Part shown: positions 1-8,985 of the stretch, in pieces
Layout of the letters: each line of letters starts with the position of its first letter
How positions within the stretch are numbered: the stretch's first letter is position 1
Source: an uncultured Bacteroidales bacterium
GTDB taxonomy: Bacteria > Bacteroidota > Bacteroidia > Bacteroidales > Paludibacteraceae
NCBI GenBank assembly: GCA_946403215.1
Contig: CAMIZG010000010.1
Coordinates: 1-47,608, forward strand
Length of the DNA: 47,608 nt
Reading direction: 5' to 3'
Translations under genes and position numbers: made by a program
Notes under the pieces: model-generated
Database searches by the model: none
What the model was told of the DNA's origin: nothing
What the model saw: only the letters and a program-made list of their open reading frames with translations

Positions 1-839
1 TAGAGCTGGAGAAACGCCTGCTGCAAGAGGCCTACAAGATTGGCCTGGGTGCGCAATTCGGCGGCAAGTATATGGCGCATGACGTACGTGTAATCCGTCT
101 GCCGCGCCATGGTGCCAGCTGCCCGATAGGACTCGGCGTAAGCTGCTCGGCCGACCGTAACATCAAGTGCAAGATCAACAAGGACGGTATATGGATCGAG
201 AAGATGGACAACAATCCCGCCAGCCTGATTCCTGCTGAGTTGCGCAATGCCGGCGAGGGTGACGCCGTACGCATCGACCTGAACCAGCCGATGGCTGACG
301 TATGCAAGATACTGACGAACTATCCGATCGGTACGCGTCTGAGCCTGAACGGCACGATCATCGTAGGCCGCGACATAGCTCACGCCAAGATCAAGGCGCG
401 CCTGGATGCCGGCGAGCCGATGCCCGAGTACCTGAAGAACCACCCGATCTACTACGCCGGCCCGGCTAAGACGCCTGCAGGCATGCCTTGCGGTTCGATG
501 GGGCCGACCACGGCAGGACGAATGGATCCGTATGTGGACGAATTCCAGGAGCACGGCGGCTCTCTGATCATGCTCGCCAAGGGCAACCGCTCGATTGATG
601 TAACCAATGCCTGCAAGAAGCACGGCGGTTTCTACCTCGGTTCGATTGGCGGCCCGGCTGCAATCCTGGCGCAGGAGAACATCAAATCTATCGAGTGCGT
701 GGAGTATCCCGAATTGGGCATGGAAGCTATCTGGAAAATTGAGGTTGAGAACTTCCCGGCATTCATTCTGGTGGATGACAAGGGGAATGATTTCTTCAAG
801 CAACTTGAGCCCTGCACCGGTTGCACGATTTTGAGTTAA
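1..839 (+). CDS. Class I fumarate hydratase, C-terminal part (5' end outside window)
   Basis: The frame is open from the first base (codons begin at base 3) to the TAA at 837-839, so the true start lies upstream. Class I fumarases are Fe-S enzymes that interconvert fumarate and malate in the cytoplasm. Visible family features are a Cys-rich stretch ([15 protein letters not shown]), a [14 protein letters not shown] segment opening the C-terminal beta domain, and [15 protein letters not shown] followed by [13 protein letters not shown]. This is the two-domain (alpha plus beta fused) form. In an anaerobic Bacteroidales it would serve the fumarate/succinate branch of fermentation. The internal ATG at 72 is a Met within the protein, not a start. 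Only about 278 codons are visible. Confidence 0.93.
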   Translation, partial: ELEKRLLQEAYKIGLGAQFGGKYMAHDVRVIRLPRHGASCPIGLGVSCSADRNIKCKINKDGIWIEKMDNNPASLIPAELRNAGEGDAVRIDLNQPMADVCKILTNYPIGTRLSLNGTIIVGRDIAHAKIKARLDAGEPMPEYLKNHPIYYAGPAKTPAGMPCGSMGPTTAGRMDPYVDEFQEHGGSLIMLAKGNRSIDVTNACKKHGGFYLGSIGGPAAILAQENIKSIECVEYPELGMEAIWKIEVENFPAFILVDDKGNDFFKQLEPCTGCTILS

Positions 840-856
840 ATTGTTAAACTATTAAC

Positions 857-1687
857 GTGTATAGAGACGAAAGTTGGTTCAGGCGAATACGCCGCAAGCG
901 GCGCTTGTCGCTCATAGACGATGACACGTTGCGCGAGTTCTGGCATGTACATGTGTCAGGGCTCGGCGTGTTCACGTTGCTGTTCCTGTTGTTCCTGTTG
1001 ACGATAGGTGTACTATCGCTGTTGATTGTTTATACGCCGGTCAGGAATATCCTGCCCGGCTACTCAGCGAGTCTTCGTCAGGAGATCATTGATGAGTCGA
1101 TGCGTATAGATAGTCTGCAGCGTACGGTGGATCTGCAGACGCAGTACGTAGGCATTATACGCAGTGTTGTAGCCGGCGAAGTGAAAAGCGATACAGTGAT
1201 CAGTTTGGACTCGTTGCAGGTAGTGATGCAAGAGCAACTGCTGGAAGCGAAGAACGAAGTGACGGAGGCGTTCAAGGCAGAGTATGAGGAGCGCGAACGG
1301 AATAACCTGCTATTGTTTGACGCACCTATCACTGTCCCCATCTTCTCCCTGTACGCCCCGGCTCATGGTGCGGTGGTCAGTACCTTTGCTCCGCAGGAAG
1401 GCAGGCACGGTGTGACTATCCAGACACCCAACAAGGAAAACGTATGTGCCACGCTGGACGGAACAGTGGTGTACGTGAATGCCGAGGAGGACGAGACATC
1501 CACCGTGATGGTGCTTCATCAGACCTATCTGTCCGTGTACAGGAACGTGGGACGTGTGCTTTGCAGGATAGGTGATACGGTGCTAACCGGGCAGACGATA
1601 GCCATCGTCAAGGACGGTACGCCAATCACGTTTGAGCTGTGGAAGCAGGGGCAAGAAATTAATCCCGAAGAAATAATAGCATTTTAG
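857..1687 (+). CDS. Membrane-anchored M23/LytM-like protein with lost catalytic residues
   Basis: This 276-residue protein has a basic N-terminus, one transmembrane helix near residues 33-60, a coiled-coil-like stretch (about 75-150) and a C-terminal LytM/duplicated hybrid motif domain (about 165-276). The fold signature is clear: GRHGVTIQTP, DGTVVYV, GDTVLTGQTIAIV and FELWKQG. The usual zinc ligands are not. The Asp of HxxxD is Thr, the HxH of the YAHL segment reads YRNV, and the HLHFE segment reads PITFEL. It is therefore probably not a peptidase and may act as an EnvC-like activator or scaffold at the cell wall. The start is GTG; an in-frame TAA at 845 leaves no earlier start nearby. It lies just upstream of dxr. 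Confidence 0.8.
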   Translation: MYRDESWFRRIRRKRRLSLIDDDTLREFWHVHVSGLGVFTLLFLLFLLTIGVLSLLIVYTPVRNILPGYSASLRQEIIDESMRIDSLQRTVDLQTQYVGIIRSVVAGEVKSDTVISLDSLQVVMQEQLLEAKNEVTEAFKAEYEERERNNLLLFDAPITVPIFSLYAPAHGAVVSTFAPQEGRHGVTIQTPNKENVCATLDGTVVYVNAEEDETSTVMVLHQTYLSVYRNVGRVLCRIGDTVLTGQTIAIVKDGTPITFELWKQGQEINPEEIIAF

Positions 1688-1749
1688 CCATTAGCCGTTA
1701 GCCGTTGGCCGTTAGCAGCCAATGGCCAATGGCCAAAAGCCAATAGCCA
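1687..1749. repeat. Nine-unit 7-bp repeat array before dxr
   Basis: Nine consecutive 7-mers fill the whole gap between the stop codon of the M23-like gene and the dxr start. The first units are variants of GCCGTTA and the later ones variants of ATGGCCA, with the GCC core kept in nearly every unit. The array begins on the last base of the upstream stop codon and ends two bases before the dxr ATG, so it forms the dxr ribosome-binding region. Confidence 0.85.
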
Positions 1750-1751
1750 AA

Positions 1752-2897
1752 ATGAAGCAATTAGCAATACTTGGCAGTACAGGAAGCATCGGTACGCAGA
1801 CTTTGGATATAGTGCGGGATAATCCCGAACGGTTCGGTGTGTACGCAATCTGTGCGAACCGTTCGGTGGACCTGCTTGTTGAGCAAGCCCGTGAGTTTCA
1901 TCCGGAGGTGGTGTGCATTGGTGATGAGTCGCTGCTGCCGGCGCTGCGCGAGGCGCTGAAAGATGAGCCGTGCAAGGTTTGGGCAGGTGCAGACTCGATA
2001 GCCGAGATGGTGACCTTCCAGCCGGTAGATATCGTGGTGGCCGCCATGGTCGGTTATGCCGGTCTGCGACCGACGATAGAGGCCATCAAAGCCGGTAAGA
2101 CGATAGCCTTGGCCAACAAGGAGACACTGGTGGTAGCCGGCGAACTGATATGTGACCTGGCGCTGAAGCACCATGTGCCTATCCTGCCTGTAGATAGCGA
2201 GCACTCGGCAATCTTCCAGTCGCTCATCGGCGAGCAAGCCGAGATAGAGAAGATCCTGCTGACCGCCAGCGGAGGGCCCTTCCGGAACTATACATCGGAG
2301 CAGATGACGGACGTCACGCCTGAGCAGGCGCTGCAGCACCCGAACTGGTCAATGGGTGCAAAGATTACCATCGACTCCGCATCGATGATGAACAAGGGCT
2401 TTGAGGTGATTGAGGCCAAGTGGCTGTTTGGCGTGCCGGTGGAGAAGATTGAGGTGCTGATCCATCCGCAATCGATTGTTCATTCGGCAGTTCAGTTCAC
2501 GGATGGTGCCATCAAGGCGCAACTGGGGGCCCCTGATATGCGCGTGCCTATCCAACTGGCGCTGACCTACCCCGAGCGCATTGCGAGCAATTTCCCGAGA
2601 GCCGATCTGACTGCATTGGGCGCATTGACATTCGACAAACCCGACCTGAAGCGCTTCCCGAACTTGGGATTGGCCTACGAGGCAACCAACCGAGGCGGTA
2701 CGGTACCCTGCGTGCTGAACGCCGCCAACGAGGTAGTGAACCTGGCCTTCCGCGAGCATCGGTGCAAGTTCCTGCAGATGTCCGAGATCATCGCCCGAGC
2801 AATGGCTGATATGCCGTTCGTAGCCAAACCCACATACGATGACTATGTGCGCATGGATAATGAAACACGGCAGTTTGTTAACAAATTATTGAAATAA
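1752..2897 (+). CDS. dxr: 1-deoxy-D-xylulose 5-phosphate reductoisomerase
   Basis: DXR converts 1-deoxyxylulose 5-phosphate to 2-C-methylerythritol 4-phosphate with NADPH, the committed step of the MEP isoprenoid pathway, in the cytoplasm. Visible motifs are the NADPH loop GSTGSIG near the N-terminus, ANKETLV, the metal-binding PVDSEHSA, the substrate loop ASGGPFR, and KITIDSASMMNKGFE. With 381 residues it has the normal family length. I chose the ATG at 1752 because the family begins MKQLAILGSTGSIG. The ATG at 1722 would add ten residues encoded only by 7-bp repeats. rseP follows after 6 bp. Confidence 0.96.
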   Translation: MKQLAILGSTGSIGTQTLDIVRDNPERFGVYAICANRSVDLLVEQAREFHPEVVCIGDESLLPALREALKDEPCKVWAGADSIAEMVTFQPVDIVVAAMVGYAGLRPTIEAIKAGKTIALANKETLVVAGELICDLALKHHVPILPVDSEHSAIFQSLIGEQAEIEKILLTASGGPFRNYTSEQMTDVTPEQALQHPNWSMGAKITIDSASMMNKGFEVIEAKWLFGVPVEKIEVLIHPQSIVHSAVQFTDGAIKAQLGAPDMRVPIQLALTYPERIASNFPRADLTALGALTFDKPDLKRFPNLGLAYEATNRGGTVPCVLNAANEVVNLAFREHRCKFLQMSEIIARAMADMPFVAKPTYDDYVRMDNETRQFVNKLLK

Positions 2898-2903
2898 GAT
2901 TTT

Positions 2904-4469
2904 ATGGCAGCAATACAGTGGATACAACTGATTATAGCATTAAGTTTTCTGGTAGTTATTCATGAACTGGGACACTTTACTTTTGCGCGCATGTTCAAGG
3001 TGCGCGTGGAGAAGTTCTACATGTTCTTCAATCCGCGTTTCTCACTCTTCCGCATGAAGAAGGTGGATGGCAAATGGCGTTTTGCGTTCTTTGCTCCGAA
3101 CGTAGAGCCGGCAGCAGTCGAGCAGATTGATCCGGTGACCAAGGAGGCTAAAAAAGACGCGAAAGGGAATATCCTGTACCGTCCGATGTCCGATGAGGAG
3201 ATTGCCGCCTTGCCCGAAGGTGACTGGCGTCGTGACCCAGACAACACAGAGTGGGGTATAGGTTGGATCCCGTTCGGCGGATACTGTTCGATAGCCGGCA
3301 TGGTTGACGAGACCAAAGCTGCGACCGACCTGCCCAGCGAACCGCAGCCATGGGAGTACCGCTCGAAGAAAGCCTGGCAGCGGATGCTGATTATCCTTGG
3401 GGGTATATTGGTCAACTTCATCGCAGCACTGATCATGTTCGGTGCTATGCTGCATCATTGGGGCGACGATTCGCTGCCGCTGAGTAAGATAGAAAGAGGG
3501 TTGTACTACTCGCCTATCCTTGAGCAGGAAGGGTTCCGCCAGCAGGACAGGATCATATCCATCGACGGAGAGGAGCCTGCGTTCCTAACTGACGTAGTGG
3601 AGGCTATCATTGTGGAAGGCAAACGCGAGGTAACGGTAGAGCGTTTAGCAGCGAGCGGTGAGCGGGAGACGATTGAACTGACTTTATCCGAAGACTTGGG
3701 AACTCGTTACCTGGCATTGATGAACGATCACGATCGCATTGAGCGTGCTCATGCGCGGCGGGATAAGACCTATCAGAAGCGCCCTTATGTGCTGATCGGT
3801 TACTTCGTGCCGTTCGTGGTGGATTCAGTGATTGAGAACCATGCTGCGTTCTTCGGTGGCATGCAGCGTGGCGATAGTGTTGTGGATATCAACGGTGATC
3901 CTACGCCCTGTACCGTTATGGTGCAGAATGCTTTGGCAGCTCATCCTTGCGATAGTATATCTGTCGGTTTCTTCCGCCATGGGGAGTATCAGCAGGCACG
4001 TTTGTTTATTGGCGACCATGGCAAGATGGGCGTAAGCATGCTACCGATCACAGCATTCTATGAGCCGGAGCACACGGATTATACCCTGCTGGAGTCTATC
4101 CCTGCCGGCATTAAGTATGGCTGGAACCTGCTGGCATCATACGTGCATCAGTTCAGGCTTGTGTTCACCAAGGCCGGTGCCGAGTCACTCGGAGGATTCG
4201 GAGCAATTGGAAACATGTTCCCCAAGCTGTGGAACTGGTACTCGTTCTGGCATATGACGGCGTTCCTGTCGCTGATATTGGCATTCATGAACTTCCTGCC
4301 GATACCGGCACTGGACGGCGGGTACGTGCTGCTCCTGCTGCTGGAGATGATCACGGGCAAGCAACTACCTGACAAGTGGCTGGAGAAGATCAATAACGTT
4401 GGCTTCTGGATACTGATCGCCCTACTGATCTACGCCAACGGCAACGATATTTTCAAAGCATTCTTCTAA
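2904..4469 (+). CDS. rseP: RseP-type site-2 intramembrane zinc protease
   Basis: RseP cleaves membrane-embedded substrates such as anti-sigma factors and leftover signal peptides. The HELGH zinc motif sits at residues 20-24 in the first membrane helix, and the second active-site motif NFLPIPALDGG at about 463-473. Two PDZ-like segments lie between them (for example around FRQQDRIISIDGE and MQRGDSVVDINGD). The long insert between the HELGH helix and GGYCSIAGMVDE, including an Asp/Lys-rich stretch, fits the longer Bacteroidetes form (521 residues versus about 450 in E. coli). The gene follows dxr by 6 bp and precedes the acyltransferase by 11 bp, so the three are probably cotranscribed. Confidence 0.95.
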   Translation: MAAIQWIQLIIALSFLVVIHELGHFTFARMFKVRVEKFYMFFNPRFSLFRMKKVDGKWRFAFFAPNVEPAAVEQIDPVTKEAKKDAKGNILYRPMSDEEIAALPEGDWRRDPDNTEWGIGWIPFGGYCSIAGMVDETKAATDLPSEPQPWEYRSKKAWQRMLIILGGILVNFIAALIMFGAMLHHWGDDSLPLSKIERGLYYSPILEQEGFRQQDRIISIDGEEPAFLTDVVEAIIVEGKREVTVERLAASGERETIELTLSEDLGTRYLALMNDHDRIERAHARRDKTYQKRPYVLIGYFVPFVVDSVIENHAAFFGGMQRGDSVVDINGDPTPCTVMVQNALAAHPCDSISVGFFRHGEYQQARLFIGDHGKMGVSMLPITAFYEPEHTDYTLLESIPAGIKYGWNLLASYVHQFRLVFTKAGAESLGGFGAIGNMFPKLWNWYSFWHMTAFLSLILAFMNFLPIPALDGGYVLLLLLEMITGKQLPDKWLEKINNVGFWILIALLIYANGNDIFKAFF

Positions 4470-4480
4470 ACGCAAGCAGT

Positions 4481-5053
4481 ATGGCAGAGTATTTTGTACA
4501 CGAATCCTCGTATGTGGATGAGGGTTGTAAGATAGGCAAGGGCACCAAGATCTGGCATTTCAGTCATGTGATGAGCGGTTGCGAGATAGGCGAGGACTGC
4601 AATATAGGTCAGAATGTAGTTATCTCGCCTAACGTGGTGCTTGGGCGTAACTGCAAGATCCAGAACAACGTGAGTGTCTATACCGGTGTGCGCTGCGAGG
4701 ATGATGTGTTCCTGGGGCCGAGTATGGTGTTCACCAACGTGATTAATCCCCGTTCGGCAGTGAGCCGCAAGGATGAGTACAAACCTACTGTTCTGCGACG
4801 TGGCTGCTCGGTGGGTGCTAACGCAACGATTGTCTGCGGACATACCTTAGGCGAGTACTGCCTGATAGGTGCCGGCAGCGTGGTGACGAAGGATGTGCCG
4901 GCCTTTGCCCTGATGGCAGGCAACCCGGCACGCCGCATAGGATGGGTGAGTCGTCATGGCGAGAAGCTCCTTTTTGACGAACACGGGCAAGCTGTATGCC
5001 CGGCAACAGGCGAGAAATATCAACTCAAAGACGAACAGGTGACCTCGGTTTAA
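4481..5053 (+). CDS. Hexapeptide-repeat N-acetyltransferase (WbpD/WlbB-like)
   Basis: This 190-residue protein is built of left-handed beta-helix hexapeptide turns (VDEGCKIGKGTKIWHF, CEIGEDCNIGQNVVISP, VLGRNCKIQNNVSVY) and ends with the GAGSVVTKDVPAFALMAGNP signature of acetyltransferases. Its closest match by eye is the WbpD/WlbB group, which acetylates the 3-amino group of UDP-2-acetamido-3-amino-glucuronate for O-antigen or capsule. No other sugar-nucleotide gene is nearby, so the exact substrate is uncertain. The C-terminus (GEKLLFDEHGQAVCPATGEKY) resembles the tail seen in that group. The next gene starts 2 bp after its stop. Confidence 0.82.
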   Translation: MAEYFVHESSYVDEGCKIGKGTKIWHFSHVMSGCEIGEDCNIGQNVVISPNVVLGRNCKIQNNVSVYTGVRCEDDVFLGPSMVFTNVINPRSAVSRKDEYKPTVLRRGCSVGANATIVCGHTLGEYCLIGAGSVVTKDVPAFALMAGNPARRIGWVSRHGEKLLFDEHGQAVCPATGEKYQLKDEQVTSV

Positions 5054-5055
5054 CG

Positions 5056-7326
5056 ATGCGTAAGTGGTGGCCGGTCATATTACTCCTTTCGATGAGTCTG
5101 CAGGCGCAAGTGATGCGGGACTCGTTGGCATCGGGTGACACCATCAATTTTCGCATACGCGAAGTTGAGGTGCTGGGGCGTCAGTCCATCTCCGGACCGG
5201 AGTCATCGCAGATGTCCGCCGTTGAGGTGCCGATGCTGCAACTGCAAACAATCCCGGCACTTGGCGGCGAGATAGATATTATCAAGGCCATTCAACTGCT
5301 GCCAGGCGTGCAATCAGCATCCGACGGCTCGACCGGAGTGTACGTGCGTGGCGGCGGACCGGATGAGAACTTGATCCTGCTGGACGGCGTACCGCTGTAC
5401 AATGTGAGTCACGCCATGGGCATGTTCTCGGTGTTCAATGCCGATATGTTGCAGAGCGTAACGCTATACAAAGGCAACTTCCCCGCGCGTTATGGTTCGC
5501 GTCTGAGTTCGGTGATTGATGTGGAGCAGATAGCCGGCGACAACACCCGTTGGCATGGCGGCGTGAGCATTGGTAGCATAGCGGCCAAGATCTACGCTCA
5601 GGGTCCGATTTTCAGTGCCAGGCAACTACGCGAGCGTAAACAGTCGCAGGACAAAGATACTATCAAGGCCTCCACCACTTTCGCCCTTGCTGCGCGACGC
5701 ACGTATTATGATGCATTGCTTGCTCCGCTGATGGCCATGGTATCAGCCAGAGAAATGAATGGGAGTGCGATAGGCGGGTATTACTTCTACGACGTGAATG
5801 CCAAACTGCGGCATACCTTCTCTAACAACGACCAGCTGTCTGCCTCGTTCTACATGGGCGATGATGTTATCTATGTCCGCTACCAAACAGATGAGACAAC
5901 AAAAATGGATGATGGTAGCCAAACACGCCAGCAGACTAAGGTGGGTTTGCGCTGGACATCGGGGAACATAATGGCCAAGGTGCAGTACGAACATCGGCTG
6001 CGCGATGACCTCACCATGCAGGCACATCTGCATTTCCTGCGTTTCGGGTACAACCTGTCGGAGAGCCTGGACGCCTCCGCTACTGAAACACGTGATAATA
6101 AATCCAATGACTACTCGCTCACGCAAACGTTGAGTTACCAGAGCCGGCTGATGGATGCTGCGGCACACACCGATTGGTTGTATGATGCTGACCGGCACTC
6201 TGTGCATTTTGGTGCGGGCTACGAACTGCACACCTTCCGACCGCAGATAGGCAACTTCATGATAGCCGAAATGGGCACACCGGATGCCACTCGTTTTGAC
6301 ACTACTTACACAGATGCCACACGATTCGGGCATGAGGCATATATCTATGCAGAAGATACGTACAAGCCGGTTAGATGGTTCACGCTGAATTATGGTTTGC
6401 GTGCTGCACTATATGCCATCGAAGGCAAGGTCTATCCCTCCATCGAGCCGCGAGTAGGAATGCGTTTTCTGCTGCATAAGGATGTAGCGCTGAAGGCCTC
6501 GTATTCCTACATGTCGCAGTACGTGCACATGCTATCCAATACGTCTATCTCATCGCCGACGGATCTGTGGGTGCCTGTAACCAAAGATATACCTCCCATG
6601 CGCTCGATGCAAGTGGCTGCCGGATTGAGTTATGACATCCTCGGTCATGTGGAACTATCAGTCGAGGGCTACTACAAGCGTTCCACTAATCTGCTGGAGT
6701 TCAAGGAGGGTGCATCGTTCTTCGGTTTATCTACAGGCTGGGAGGAAAAGGTGGCTTTGGGCGAAGGGTGGAGTTATGGTGTTGAACTGTTGCTGCAGCG
6801 CAAGCATGGTCCCGTCACCGGTTGGATAGGCTATACGTGGAGTCGAACAATGCGTCAGTTCGACCGCGAGGGGATGATCATCAACAACGGCAAACCCTAC
6901 CACGCCAAGTACGATCGGGAGCACGACTTGAGCATAACGCTGCAATACAGGATAACACCTAAGTTTGAAGTAGCGGGGACGTTTGTGTATGGCACAGGCA
7001 ACAGAGCAACTCTGCCATTGCAGCGGTACTATGATTCGTATGAAGGCCGGTGGATGGATTACATATCCGAGCGCAATAACTTTGTGATGCCCGACTACCA
7101 CCGTCTGGATCTGGCAATGAACTGGTATCTGCCCAGCCGGAAAAGCGGTGACCCGGCGAAATCTAAGGGTGGCTGGCTGCGCGATGCCGAGCATCGGATC
7201 AGTCTGGCGGTGTATAACGTGTACTGCCACAAGAACCCATATATGATGATAGTTGTCGGGAATGAGCTGAAGCAGATATCCTTGTTCCCTATATTACCCA
7301 GTTTGAGTTACTCGTTTAAGTTCTAA
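5056..7326 (+). CDS. TonB-dependent outer membrane receptor
   Basis: A 756-residue receptor with a signal peptide (MRKWWPVILLLSMSLQAQ), a plug domain at about 40-170 (IIKAIQLLPGVQSASDGSTG, VYVRGGGPDENLILLDGVPL, YKGNFPARYGSRLSSVIDV), then a long beta-barrel ending in aromatic SFKF. It would import an unknown ligand across the outer membrane with TonB-ExbBD energy. There is little room between the signal peptide and plug, so the carboxypeptidase-regulatory-like domain common in Bacteroidetes receptors appears absent. I chose the ATG at 5056, 2 bp after the upstream stop, because it gives a proper signal peptide. The next gene overlaps by one base (TAATG) and encodes the usual DUF4249 partner. 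Confidence 0.93.
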   Translation: MRKWWPVILLLSMSLQAQVMRDSLASGDTINFRIREVEVLGRQSISGPESSQMSAVEVPMLQLQTIPALGGEIDIIKAIQLLPGVQSASDGSTGVYVRGGGPDENLILLDGVPLYNVSHAMGMFSVFNADMLQSVTLYKGNFPARYGSRLSSVIDVEQIAGDNTRWHGGVSIGSIAAKIYAQGPIFSARQLRERKQSQDKDTIKASTTFALAARRTYYDALLAPLMAMVSAREMNGSAIGGYYFYDVNAKLRHTFSNNDQLSASFYMGDDVIYVRYQTDETTKMDDGSQTRQQTKVGLRWTSGNIMAKVQYEHRLRDDLTMQAHLHFLRFGYNLSESLDASATETRDNKSNDYSLTQTLSYQSRLMDAAAHTDWLYDADRHSVHFGAGYELHTFRPQIGNFMIAEMGTPDATRFDTTYTDATRFGHEAYIYAEDTYKPVRWFTLNYGLRAALYAIEGKVYPSIEPRVGMRFLLHKDVALKASYSYMSQYVHMLSNTSISSPTDLWVPVTKDIPPMRSMQVAAGLSYDILGHVELSVEGYYKRSTNLLEFKEGASFFGLSTGWEEKVALGEGWSYGVELLLQRKHGPVTGWIGYTWSRTMRQFDREGMIINNGKPYHAKYDREHDLSITLQYRITPKFEVAGTFVYGTGNRATLPLQRYYDSYEGRWMDYISERNNFVMPDYHRLDLAMNWYLPSRKSGDPAKSKGGWLRDAEHRISLAVYNVYCHKNPYMMIVVGNELKQISLFPILPSLSYSFKF

Positions 7327-8456
7327 TGAAGGTACGTCTATACATAATAGTCCTGATTACGGTTGTGCTCAGTAGTTGCGACTTCTTCTATTCGACTGTG
7401 GAGTACAAGGGTAAGGAGAGCGAACCGCATCTGTGTGTGCTCTCGCAGTTCAATGCTGCGCAAACAGAGCAGAGGATATATGTGTCGCATTCGGAGTTCT
7501 TCTTGCGAACAGAGACCAATGATCTGCCGTACGTGAGCGATGCCATCGTACAGGTGCAGGTGAACAATAATCCTGCTGTTAAGGCCGAATATGTACCTTA
7601 CTCGTCATCGATGGTGGTAAAGGATGAAAATGGCGCTTGGAACTATTCGAATGCGCAGGGCGGCTACTATGCTGTCAATGTGCCTGTTACGGCGTCAGAT
7701 AAGGTTAGTCTGCATGTAGAGCACCCAACGTACGGCAAGGCCGAAGCCGAACAAATCAGTCCGGATAGCCAGCCCGCGCAGATTAAGGTGGATAGCGTTT
7801 CGCGTTACGGTGAGGTGTATGGCCAACTTACCCTGCCTGCATACCGTGGAGCGGAAGACGATGTGCTAACCATACTTTGTAGGATAGATAGTTGTGTGGC
7901 GCGACTAACGATTGAGCATAAAGGCAGGACGTTCACCGATACCATACGGGTTCGCAAGGACGACCAATTGGCTGCCGTTATCTATTCGCAGAACGAATTG
8001 TTTGGCCGGCTGGATAATTACCAGACGCCCTTGGGGTACTACGGCGGTTGGGCTCTGGATGCCCCCGTGACCAAAGAACAACAGAATGTGCCATTCATTG
8101 TGGATATGCATGTGGCGATGATAGATGGATGTACGCTGGAGATAGATTCCCTCACGTTCACTATCATTACCAATGTGCGCACACAGGATGATTACAAGTA
8201 CTTTGCCTCTGCGGATCGCGTAACAGGCAGGTCTCTATATGTGTCCGAACTATCTTCACAGCGTACATCGCAGGACCAAGAAGAAGATGATATAAGCATT
8301 GAGGAGTTGATGTACAATATAGGCACGATGTTTGATGTGTTGGGAAATGCCGAGTCCAACCAACTATACAGTAATCTGACCGGCATCAAAAACATGGAAC
8401 CGATAGGATTCTTTTCCATCACCCATACGAGCGAAACCACATATAAATTAAAATGA
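7326..8456 (+). CDS. DUF4249 family outer-membrane-associated lipoprotein
   Basis: A 376-residue lipoprotein with signal peptide and lipobox VVLSSC (Cys18). The rest is mainly beta-strand, with pieces typical of DUF4249: an early QFNAAQTEQRIYVSHS strand, VSDAIVQVQVNN, GGYYAVNVPVTASDKVSL, and a GYYGGW motif. DUF4249 genes usually stand immediately downstream of a TonB-dependent receptor, as here, where stop and start overlap by one base. The protein is therefore inferred to be the surface or periplasmic partner of that receptor. The ligand cannot be told from the sequence. Confidence 0.85.
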   Translation: MKVRLYIIVLITVVLSSCDFFYSTVEYKGKESEPHLCVLSQFNAAQTEQRIYVSHSEFFLRTETNDLPYVSDAIVQVQVNNNPAVKAEYVPYSSSMVVKDENGAWNYSNAQGGYYAVNVPVTASDKVSLHVEHPTYGKAEAEQISPDSQPAQIKVDSVSRYGEVYGQLTLPAYRGAEDDVLTILCRIDSCVARLTIEHKGRTFTDTIRVRKDDQLAAVIYSQNELFGRLDNYQTPLGYYGGWALDAPVTKEQQNVPFIVDMHVAMIDGCTLEIDSLTFTIITNVRTQDDYKYFASADRVTGRSLYVSELSSQRTSQDQEEDDISIEELMYNIGTMFDVLGNAESNQLYSNLTGIKNMEPIGFFSITHTSETTYKLK

Positions 8457-8494
8457 TAAATGGCAAAATATCAAATGACTAAATAGTAAATGTC
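8453..8494. repeat. Degenerate 7-bp repeat array
   Basis: Six 7-bp units with a loose AAATGNN pattern fill the gap between the DUF4249 gene and the next start. They begin inside the last codons of the DUF4249 gene, so its TGA stop lies within the array. The match between units is weaker than in the array before dxr. Confidence 0.5.
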
Positions 8495-8497
8495 CTT

Positions 8498-8983
8498 ATG
8501 ATACAACGTATTCAAACACTTTACTTACTGGCAATCGTAGTTCTGGGTATCACCCTATGCTTCATGCCGGTGTTGCAGTTGGTCACGTCTGAAGAGGCGG
8601 CTGAACTGCATGTATATCAACTGGGTGCCGGTGGCCTGGGGGAAATCACGAACGAGCAATGCCAGCCCGTCGTATATCTGCAAGGTTTGTGGGGATTGCT
8701 GGTCACCACGCTGCTTATCCCCTTGTTGGCGCTCGTGGACATCTTCCTTTACAACAAGCGCATCTTGCAGGCGCGCCTGAACATCTTCCTCGCCATGCTT
8801 TGCCTCGGCTATTACGGCGTGCTTGCGTTGTACGTATGGCTGGCTAAGTTGAGCATGAACGTGGATTGGCACATTATGCCGTGGGCGTCAGTGCCGTTGG
8901 TATGTTTTGTATTAACCCTTATGGCTACGCGTGCTATCCTCAAGGATGAAGCCCTGGTGCGCGCGGCCGATAGAATACGATAA
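8498..8983 (+). CDS. DUF4293 family four-helix membrane protein
   Basis: A 161-residue integral membrane protein. It opens MIQRIQTLYLLAIVVLGITL, the characteristic start of DUF4293, and has four predicted helices (about 7-25, 55-75, 83-108 and 120-140) joined by short loops, including a KRILQARLN turn. The function is unknown; homologues are restricted largely to Bacteroidetes. The 2-bp gap to the MscS gene suggests cotranscription. Confidence 0.82.
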   Translation: MIQRIQTLYLLAIVVLGITLCFMPVLQLVTSEEAAELHVYQLGAGGLGEITNEQCQPVVYLQGLWGLLVTTLLIPLLALVDIFLYNKRILQARLNIFLAMLCLGYYGVLALYVWLAKLSMNVDWHIMPWASVPLVCFVLTLMATRAILKDEALVRAADRIR

Positions 8984-8985
8984 TT

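Noticed and set aside
1722..1751. Earlier ATG start for dxr
   Set aside because: The ten extra residues come only from heptamer repeats, and the family begins at the ATG at 1752.
4996..5055. Earlier start for the TonB-dependent receptor
   Set aside because: It would overlap the acyltransferase gene in another frame and bury the signal peptide; the ATG at 5056 is better.
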